A model generated the notes under the pieces. The model was given only the letters and a program-made list of their open reading frames with translations, was not told the origin of the DNA and ran no database searches. The position numbers and the translations under genes were made by a program. From positions 1-64,000 of IMG/VR virus record IMGVR_UViG_3300046003_004989: DNA of 64,000 bases, one strand, 5' to 3'. This document shows positions 57,922 through 64,000 of this stretch, in pieces. How positions within the stretch are numbered: position 1 is the first letter of the stretch; every line of letters starts with the position of its first letter. This stretch comes from a virus.

Positions 57922-58653
57922 TTATGCTGGACCGTTCTGTGCAAATAAATTTTTCCATTTATCGTTAAAAACTTTCTCTTGTTCTACCGTAATTTTGCTC
58001 TGTTCCGCAGAAGTGAGAGAATTACCAGTCTTTCCTAACATATTTTCGTGATGATTAACTACGGATGCAGGAACTAAAAAGTGATTGATATTTTTAGTTT
58101 GTAACTCTAATGCATAATCGTTATCACAATACCAAAATGTGAATTTTTCATCAAGTTCTCCAATGATATCATAGATTTTTCTTTGTTGAAATATACACCA
58201 ACCAGCAATTTCACCTCTTACTCGATATCCTGCAAATAGAGAATTGCCATGTGGTTTATTATCACCTTGTGTTTGAGGACACCAAGGAGAAGCTGAAAGG
58301 AATTGAGGGTGAGCTTCCATCGCTAAAATGATGTTAGAAGCCCAAGAATTTTCAAAAGTTAGATCAGAATTACAAAGAACTACATAAGGTGAATTACCTG
58401 CACGTCTTCCTATATTTAGGAATTTATGATATCCGAAAGTTTGGTTTGGGTGTATCGTGGTAGTTGTATGTTTACGATATGTTTGATTGAATTGATCGTA
58501 ATTTACATCTGGATTTGTTTCTACTACATATGCATGAAAAGTTACATCACCGGAAGGTTCAGATCCAAAAAGAGAATCTAAGCCTTGATGAGTTACTTGA
58601 AGAAGCTCTTCATTTTTAGCCCATGAAATAATTACTATGTCTACGTGTTTCAT
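57922..58653 (-). CDS. GT2-type glycosyltransferase
   Basis: Start at MKHVDIVIISWAKNEELL; the longer frame overlaps its neighbour. 243 residues: N-terminal nucleotide-binding strand, VVLCNSDLTFENSWASNI (DxD-type), FWYCDNDYALELQ and VVNHHENMLGK. A classical GT-A fold (rhamnosyl/galactosyl-type). Sits in the glycan cluster. Confidence 0.85.
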   Translation of the reverse strand: MKHVDIVIISWAKNEELLQVTHQGLDSLFGSEPSGDVTFHAYVVETNPDVNYDQFNQTYRKHTTTTIHPNQTFGYHKFLNIGRRAGNSPYVVLCNSDLTFENSWASNIILAMEAHPQFLSASPWCPQTQGDNKPHGNSLFAGYRVRGEIAGWCIFQQRKIYDIIGELDEKFTFWYCDNDYALELQTKNINHFLVPASVVNHHENMLGKTGNSLTSAEQSKITVEQEKVFNDKWKNLFAQNGPA

Positions 58654-59108
58654 TGATTTTTGTATTTTGTTATTATGTCCGAACATATAGCTATACATTC
58701 AGTTATGTTATCGTTATGTATTTCTGGCATTACTGCAATGCTATTTTTGATAGGTTGCTTTCCAGGATAAGCCCAAATATATTTATGTGAAGTTAGTGTT
58801 AATGTATCTTCTTCATGCCAAAAGAAATTATAGTCATATTCATGACTAGCAAAAAATTCAACAGCTTCAATATTTTTACAATGAATCCAAAGCTTATTAA
58901 TTCTATCAGAAAACCATCTAAAATCTACACCATACTGCGGTTTGTCATGTCCTAGAAAAAGCTGCCAACCGAATTGTTCAGTTTTAATGTACCAAACATC
59001 TACTTCTACATCGAACCCTTCTTTGATAGCTTGGTCTATGTAATTTGGTTCATTTTCATATGACTCAAATTTACCGTTAGTATTTCCTCTATGTGCAATA
59101 TACTTCAT
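58650..59108 (-). CDS. Glycerophosphodiester phosphodiesterase-like protein (short)
   Basis: 152 residues. IAHRGNTNGKFESYENEPNY and EGFDVEVDVWYIKT match the N-terminal catalytic motifs (HRG...EN...E.DV) of GDPD/PLC-like TIM barrels. The full domain has about 240 residues, so it is short; it may be a reduced form. Possibly processes phosphodiester-linked glycans. Confidence 0.65.
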   Translation of the reverse strand: MKYIAHRGNTNGKFESYENEPNYIDQAIKEGFDVEVDVWYIKTEQFGWQLFLGHDKPQYGVDFRWFSDRINKLWIHCKNIEAVEFFASHEYDYNFFWHEEDTLTLTSHKYIWAYPGKQPIKNSIAVMPEIHNDNITECIAICSDIITKYKNQ

Positions 59109-59875
59109 TATGTGATGTATTTGATTAATTGTTCTTCAGTTATTCCGTAATTTTTTGCCATTTCTAAATTGAATACGCCTTTATCTTTAGGAATCCAGCC
59201 CAATCTTCTAACTAATTCTTGATCGTTTCCTGCAATAATATTATCTCCTTGAAAAGGAGTATTAGAATTTGCCATATGTCTGCTATAGACTTCATGTGGA
59301 TTCGGTTGATTGAACAAGCTAATCGAATCAAAAGTAGATTTTAATGTATGTAAATGTTTAGTGCTTAACACGAAATGAAAGTCTCCTCTATTACCTACAA
59401 AATTATTACAATACACTACATCTTGATTGTAATTAGAGAGAATCATATCTTTCCATAGCAAGACATCTGGACGATAGAAAATTAATCGATCATACTCATT
59501 AGCAAAAGGTTCAATTAATTCACAAGATTTTTTAATTGATAGAGCTTGTGAAACTTGACTAAATTTACTACTATCAGATAGGGAATCTGATAGTTTCTTG
59601 TTTATTGCGTCTTTGTATATATCGTTATCTTCGAAAGAATGAGCTATCGGTGAATATATTTCAATCAAATCTTCTTTTAGATCTGGATTCCAAGATTGAA
59701 TAAAAAAATCGAAATCGTATTCAGAGTTTGTTTCTATTATATGCTTTTGAATGCTCTCGAAGACACATTTAAAATTTATGTACTCATCATCTCTATAGAT
59801 ATCATTCGGATTCGAAAACCCTCCAGATATCTTGGACATTCCACCTCTTAATATTATAGCTACTTTTGATTTCAT
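59108..59875 (-). CDS. Glycan-related hypothetical protein (255 aa)
   Basis: Starts KSKVAIILRGGMSKISGGFS, continues with a nucleotide-like binding pattern and FYRPDVLLWKDMILSNYNQD. It looks like a capsular polysaccharide or stealth-type transferase but not diagnostic. Lies in the glycan operon, overlapping at TAATG. Confidence 0.6.
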   Translation of the reverse strand: MKSKVAIILRGGMSKISGGFSNPNDIYRDDEYINFKCVFESIQKHIIETNSEYDFDFFIQSWNPDLKEDLIEIYSPIAHSFEDNDIYKDAINKKLSDSLSDSSKFSQVSQALSIKKSCELIEPFANEYDRLIFYRPDVLLWKDMILSNYNQDVVYCNNFVGNRGDFHFVLSTKHLHTLKSTFDSISLFNQPNPHEVYSRHMANSNTPFQGDNIIAGNDQELVRRLGWIPKDKGVFNLEMAKNYGITEEQLIKYIT

Positions 59876-59880
59876 TGCAT

Positions 59881-60561
59881 TTATTTCTTACATCTAACGT
59901 AAATCCAATTTGTATGATTAACGTCTGAATAAGGTTCGTGTATCTCGAAAGTGATATCTGTGAATCCGATTTTTATTAGATCGTCTACTAATTGCTGCGG
60001 ATCCGTAACTTTAGTATCATTTCCACCATTAGAAGTAGTTGCATCATATCCATTATCATAATAATCTCTATTATTACGATTTGAATCTTGTGTATCGTAT
60101 CCCATTTGAAAAGAGAATATTCCACCTTTCTTAAGGACTCTGAAAATTTCTTTCTTGATGTTATATCTAATCTCATGTACACATATATGTTGTAAAACTA
60201 TAGTAGACATTATGAAGTCATATTCGTTTGATTTCAAATCAGACAAATCTTCTCCATTATTTTTATAGAAGTTAGATTTCGTTAAGTTGAAATTTTTCTT
60301 ATTAGAATTGATGTTATCGACACTCACATCAACACCGTCAATTCTTGCAAAATCTGCTAAAGAAAACATATTAGTTATGTTTCTGCCTTTCCCACAGCCG
60401 AAGTCTAATGCTATTTTGTTTTCAAATAGTGATGGATTTTCTTTAATATCTTTTAGAAGCAAATCCCAATAAAGTGGATTTGAGTTATGTTCTGCGTGAT
60501 TAGTTGTACCTTTTAAATAAAACTCATTGAGCATTTGAAGATAATCGTTTACTGTTTTCAT
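59881..60561 (-). CDS. SAM-dependent methyltransferase
   Basis: 226 residues, class I fold: ALDFGCGKGRNITNMFSLAD (motif I), GVDVSVDNINSNKKNF, EYDFIMSTIVLQHI (post-I) and GGIFSFQMGYD. Likely O- or N-methylates a sugar or small molecule of the cluster. Confidence 0.9.
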   Translation of the reverse strand: MKTVNDYLQMLNEFYLKGTTNHAEHNSNPLYWDLLLKDIKENPSLFENKIALDFGCGKGRNITNMFSLADFARIDGVDVSVDNINSNKKNFNLTKSNFYKNNGEDLSDLKSNEYDFIMSTIVLQHICVHEIRYNIKKEIFRVLKKGGIFSFQMGYDTQDSNRNNRDYYDNGYDATTSNGGNDTKVTDPQQLVDDLIKIGFTDITFEIHEPYSDVNHTNWIYVRCKK

Positions 60562-61301
60562 TAAAATCGTAGTATTTTTATTTTGTCCATTCTTGGATTT
60601 TCTAGACCTTCCAATAGAGGTCTTTCATATCTTTCAAATTCTTCAGGATGAGATTCTCTTGTGATTCCCATAATTTCCCACTGTTTCATTTCCCATGCAT
60701 GTACCGATTCATCATTATGTTCATGTGTCATACCGTATGTGTAAGGTGAATAGTCAATGAAAGAGTATATGTTAAAATTTAGATCAGGATATGCAGCTTC
60801 AATAGCTTCACATAATTCCACAGGAACAGAATTATATCGCATTAAGATGAAGTTGATTTTATCGTAATTGCTAAGATAGTATCTAAAATTCTCTATTCGT
60901 TTATTGTATCTTTCAATGAATAATTCAAAATTGTTATCGACAAAATGATTGATTCCGTTTGGCCATCTTTCATTCAGATACAAATCTCCATGTCCAGGAG
61001 ATTCATGATTAAAAACGAATCCGTAATATGTGTTAACTATTTGAAATTCGGTTTTTGGTTGTGCATGCATTGCAAAATGCTCAGAACAAAAAGTACCTTC
61101 AACTAATTTCAAATGATTTGGATCTGTAAAGTATTTAAAGTCATCTTTAATACATTCAACTACTCCAAGGTAGTTGCTATTATGTAAGTCAAAAGGACCT
61201 GTTCGATAGCCTTCAGATCTTACTCCACGTAAACCTAAATTTACGCCTATCTGTGCTGATTCACAACGCCATCCAAGACTAATTGCTTCTGTCTGTGTCA
61301 T
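60561..61301 (-). CDS. DUF1796 (papain-like) family protein
   Basis: Start at MTQTEAISLGWRCESAQIGV. 246 residues. SLGWRCESAQIGVNLGLRGV and TGPFDLHNSNYLGVVE match DUF1796 (LG..C..a..L...gL....PFDW). The Cys/His residues predicted for a papain-like fold are visible (Cys14, His51). Role unknown; in glycan loci such proteins may act as glycosyl or peptide transferases. Confidence 0.75.
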   Translation of the reverse strand: MTQTEAISLGWRCESAQIGVNLGLRGVRSEGYRTGPFDLHNSNYLGVVECIKDDFKYFTDPNHLKLVEGTFCSEHFAMHAQPKTEFQIVNTYYGFVFNHESPGHGDLYLNERWPNGINHFVDNNFELFIERYNKRIENFRYYLSNYDKINFILMRYNSVPVELCEAIEAAYPDLNFNIYSFIDYSPYTYGMTHEHNDESVHAWEMKQWEIMGITRESHPEEFERYERPLLEGLENPRMDKIKILRF

Positions 61302-61303
61302 TT

Positions 61304-62665
61304 TTATATTTTGTTTTTGAGATAAAAATCGAGATCTTCTGGAGTTCCTATACCCCACATTTCCTCTGCGTTATAAGTTCTAATTTGCTTTCCGTCTTCA
61401 ATAGCTTGATTGAATACTGGACAAACATAAAATTCATTGTTTACTCTGATATCCTTTTCGATCATTTCTTCGGCATATTTAACAAAATCAGAACCATTCT
61501 TCCAATAATAGAATCCTACTGTTGCTAAGTCTGAAATTGGATTCTTTTCTGCTACTTCAGTAACAAAGCCATTTTCGTCAGTTTTAGCAAACGACCATTT
61601 AGGATGAGTGGCTTTAAATGTAACTATTCCACCATCGCATTGAGTTTCATTCATCTTGTACATAAATTCGTTAGAATCCCATTCTACATACTGATCAGAA
61701 TTTGCAAAAAATAGAGGAGCGTCATTATCAATAAATTCTTTTGCCATTAAAGCAGTACAAGCTGCACCTTCAGTTAGACCATTAACTTCAACAATTTTAC
61801 ATCCAGGAGCTATGATATTTAATAATGTGTCTAAATTGTATTTTTCTCTATGAGCTTTTTGTACGATAAAAATGTAATTTGCATCTATGTTAAGATTTTC
61901 AACTACTACTTGAATCATCGGTTTTTTGTTTACTTCTATAATTGGCTTAGGGAAAGTGTAACCGGCATTCTCAAATCGACTACCTGCACCAGCCATAGGA
62001 ATTAAAATGTTCAATTTAGAATCCTTCCATTTTGGTGTTGTCATAAGTTTATTTTCTTTTATGTTTTTTATCTTTTCGGAGATGTTTAGATAATTCACTT
62101 CTTCTGGATTTCTAACTCTCAATATATGAGATTTGCTTCTAGAAGCAGCTAATAAACCATAAGGTGAATCTTCAACGATTAATGTTTCTTCGGGTAAGCA
62201 ACTCATTTTGGATATTGCTTTCCAATACATTTCTGGATGTGGTTTAGAATTTTGAACGTCTTCGTTGGATACGATATAATCAAAGAATTCAATGATACCT
62301 AATTTAGAAAGAACCGTTAGTACAGTCTTTCTAATACTATTTGAACAAACGGCTAATCTATAACCTTCTGTTGTTAAATTTTGCATAGTAGAGATTAGAT
62401 TCTCATCAGCTTTTAAATTTCTTAAAGCTTGAAGAGTGTACATCTGTTTGTTGTCCCATACTTCTTTATGCATTTCTAAAGGAAGACCTTTATTTTGAGT
62501 TAACATATCCAATTTCTGATTAGTCTTCAGACCGTCATAAATTGATAAATGTTCGTTCCATTCGATGGAGTATTCAGGACCTAAAGCATCATTTAATGCT
62601 TCATAGTGTATTGTTTTAGCTTCAACTAAAACTCCGTCCAAATCGAATATGATTAGTTTTATCAT
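61304..62665 (-). CDS. Bifunctional HAD phosphatase plus sugar nucleotidyltransferase
   Basis: 453 residues. N-terminal HAD domain (1-205): FDLDGVLVEAKT (Asp8, Asp10), SNSIRKT, and EDSPYGLLAASRS. C-terminal nucleotidyltransferase (215-450): ILIPMAGAGSRFENAGYTFP and KPIIEVNKKPMIQVV, then FFANSDQYVEWD. Fusion of HAD and NTP-transferase occurs in sugar-1-phosphate routes. Likely makes a nucleotide sugar for the glycosyltransferases. Confidence 0.92.
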   Translation of the reverse strand: MIKLIIFDLDGVLVEAKTIHYEALNDALGPEYSIEWNEHLSIYDGLKTNQKLDMLTQNKGLPLEMHKEVWDNKQMYTLQALRNLKADENLISTMQNLTTEGYRLAVCSNSIRKTVLTVLSKLGIIEFFDYIVSNEDVQNSKPHPEMYWKAISKMSCLPEETLIVEDSPYGLLAASRSKSHILRVRNPEEVNYLNISEKIKNIKENKLMTTPKWKDSKLNILIPMAGAGSRFENAGYTFPKPIIEVNKKPMIQVVVENLNIDANYIFIVQKAHREKYNLDTLLNIIAPGCKIVEVNGLTEGAACTALMAKEFIDNDAPLFFANSDQYVEWDSNEFMYKMNETQCDGGIVTFKATHPKWSFAKTDENGFVTEVAEKNPISDLATVGFYYWKNGSDFVKYAEEMIEKDIRVNNEFYVCPVFNQAIEDGKQIRTYNAEEMWGIGTPEDLDFYLKNKI

Positions 62666-63324
62666 GCTCTATAATTGATTATTTTTCGGAATTGTGTATA
62701 TTGATCGTTAATCAATCGGTAATAATCATATGCGCCTTCTAGTGGATCGATATTAATTCCATACATATCGAAAAGAACACCCCAACCTCGTTCAAGACCC
62801 ATTTGTAACATTTTATTTGTAGGCCAAACTAGGTGTTTTTTATCAATCTTTTGAGCATCTTCATTCATGATAGCAAACATAGGACCGAAAATTCCTTGAC
62901 TAAATTCAGCTTTACCGAAGTTATTCAAGCAAAAGTCTATTTGTTCTTGACTATCATATGTGTTTGCTGGAAATGTTATGAGAGGAACTACAGTTCCCGG
63001 CTTTAATTTCGAATCGATATTTTTAAAGAAGTTCAATGTTTTTATACGAATCGAATCTTGTATAAAGTAAAAACGTTCAGCTTTTATATTATTTATCGCA
63101 TACATATATGCACCACTATCAAACCCACGATAAGGAGTTTGATGAATTTGTAATTTGAATCGATAAGGATTTTTTTCGTCTAGCTCATTAAGGAATTTTA
63201 TAGTTTCCTCATCATTAGATTGAGTGTCTATGATAGAAACTCCACAATCGGGGTTAATCACGTTTATAACCGAGAGTAGTTCGATCAAGTGATTCTTTCC
63301 ATTATTTGTTGCTATTACGATCAT
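62662..63324 (-). CDS. Glycosyltransferase-like (GT-A) hypothetical protein
   Basis: 220 residues. N-terminal Rossmann-like strand (MIVIATNNGKNHLIELLSVI), YRGFDSGAYMYAINNIKAER and FYFIQDSIRIKT look like a GT-A donor site. C-terminus rich in Asp and Tyr. Probably an added glycosyltransferase of the cluster; weaker evidence than the other two. Confidence 0.6.
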   Translation of the reverse strand: MIVIATNNGKNHLIELLSVINVINPDCGVSIIDTQSNDEETIKFLNELDEKNPYRFKLQIHQTPYRGFDSGAYMYAINNIKAERFYFIQDSIRIKTLNFFKNIDSKLKPGTVVPLITFPANTYDSQEQIDFCLNNFGKAEFSQGIFGPMFAIMNEDAQKIDKKHLVWPTNKMLQMGLERGWGVLFDMYGINIDPLEGAYDYYRLINDQYTQFRKIINYRA

Positions 63325-63328
63325 ATTT

Positions 63329-63338
63329 GATTATATGC
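63329..63338 (-). promoter_or_regulatory. CATATAAY box upstream of the gene at 63324
   Basis: Minus strand GCATATAATC, 5-14 nt before the ATG. Close placement; could be coincidence. Confidence 0.3.
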
Positions 63339-63356
63339 TGATTAAACGGGTCAGTT

Positions 63357-64000
63357 TCAATTATTAGGGAACTTCTCATGATACGTTCGTAGATCTTTAT
63401 GGAATTCATTAAACCAGTGTTTGATTTCCTCTCTACCCATTTCAAAAAGCTGAACTTCACCAGTTTCACAACTGATCCAAATTTCACATGAATCTGGAAA
63501 GATTCCATGTCTTTCATGTAAAGCTACGGAATATGCTGCTGTTTGTTTCTTATATCCTCCAATCCATTCCTCTTTCTTCGGTTTTCTACTCGTTTTAAAG
63601 TCGATAACTCTAGGAGATTTCGGTTTACCCCAAATAGACAAGTCCATTCTACCTGCATATCCACCTCCAATAAAAGACCAAAGTGGAATTTCTTGAAACA
63701 TAACAGATTCAATTCTTTCATAGAAGTCTGAATTGTTATGAAATTGTAAGAACAGATTTTTACCACATTCGATTTCCTCTTTGGTCAGTGTATTACACTC
63801 TGCCATAGCCTTAATAAATGCTTGTTGTAGTGGTTTTGCTTCATTATATACGAAGCGAGAATTAAGATAGTGTTCGTGAAGTGCATGCATGAAAGTTCCT
63901 CGGTTTGCAGAGAAAGTAGATATTCTTTCTGCTTCAGCTTCACCTACTCGATTTTTCCACTCAATTAACCCAGACTTATCAGAAGTCTCGGTTAATATTG
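63357..64000 (-). CDS. RecB-type PD-(D/E)XK exonuclease, N-terminus outside window
   Basis: The frame stays open from 63890 to the right edge, adding residues such as SDKSGLIEWKNRVGEAEAER and ISTFSANRGTFMHALHEHYL, so the true start lies beyond 64000. Motifs: NRGTFMHALHEH (His before), YAGRMDLSIWGK (Asp), PRVIDFKTSRKP (D..K) and GYKKQTAAYSVAL (Q...Y). This is the Cas4/RecB/lambda-exo type nuclease core. Likely acts in phage DNA processing or recombination. Confidence 0.9.
   Translation of the reverse strand, partial: ILTETSDKSGLIEWKNRVGEAEAERISTFSANRGTFMHALHEHYLNSRFVYNEAKPLQQAFIKAMAECNTLTKEEIECGKNLFLQFHNNSDFYERIESVMFQEIPLWSFIGGGYAGRMDLSIWGKPKSPRVIDFKTSRKPKKEEWIGGYKKQTAAYSVALHERHGIFPDSCEIWISCETGEVQLFEMGREEIKHWFNEFHKDLRTYHEKFPNN

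Overview
This window looks like a piece of a large, AT-rich, T4-related (jumbo-type) phage genome infecting a Bacteroidota host. Every credible gene lies on the minus strand, genes are small and abut or overlap (many TAATG junctions), and there are no ribosomal or housekeeping operons. Operons start at boxes reading TATATTTG, which matches the Bacteroidota -7 consensus TAnnTTTG. Shine-Dalgarno sites are not evident. T4-type head maturation is implied by about 18 proteins that share an N-terminal signal like the T4 capsid-targeting sequence.

Layout, in coordinate order (transcription runs right to left). 1-8.6 kb: small accessory genes, a thioredoxin, an EMAP/MetRS-C-type tRNA-binding protein and two tRNA-like genes, one with a CTA (amber) anticodon. 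8.7-17.7 kb: 3-hydroxyacyl-CoA dehydrogenase, macro-like protein, DEDD exonuclease, NADAR protein, capsid-like protein, a Pth2-like protein, PspC mini-protein, ClpP, acyl carrier protein, IF-3 and an HD protein. 17.7-24.7 kb: membrane proteins, Thg1-like tRNA-His guanylyltransferase, an HNH-like protein, a DUF2786 protein and a mini-HTH. 24.8-30.9 kb: holin-like peptide, His-rich protein, glycosyltransferase, a Ro60-like (DUF2828 + vWA) protein preceded by an array of covarying hairpins, a PD-(D/E)XK protein and a cREC-type receiver protein. 30.9-43.5 kb: the capsid-targeted gene array, including a PD-(D/E)XK nuclease, a pol-beta nucleotidyltransferase, an HxGH nucleotidylyltransferase and a KxDG ligase-type enzyme. 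43.6-51.4 kb: glycosyltransferase and virion structural or tail-fibre genes, with collagen-like repeats. 51.4-56.7 kb: MazG-like, UDP-sugar dehydrogenase, thioesterase, vWA protein, thymidylate synthase and epimerase. 56.7-63.3 kb: glycan and sugar-nucleotide genes. 63.4-64 kb: a RecB-type nuclease cut by the window edge.

Two features stand out as possibly undescribed. (1) Four tandem structured units (27929-28378) whose closing stems differ in sequence but keep complementarity sit directly upstream of a Ro60-like gene, resembling a phage Ro/Y-RNA-type system next to RNA-processing genes. (2) A long array of capsid-targeted proteins implies that a set of nucleic-acid and NAD-related enzymes is packed into the head and delivered with the DNA. 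The regulatory layout is also unusual: the loop of each operon terminator appears to supply the upstream box of the next promoter. Gene identities come from motifs recognised by eye; no database search was possible.
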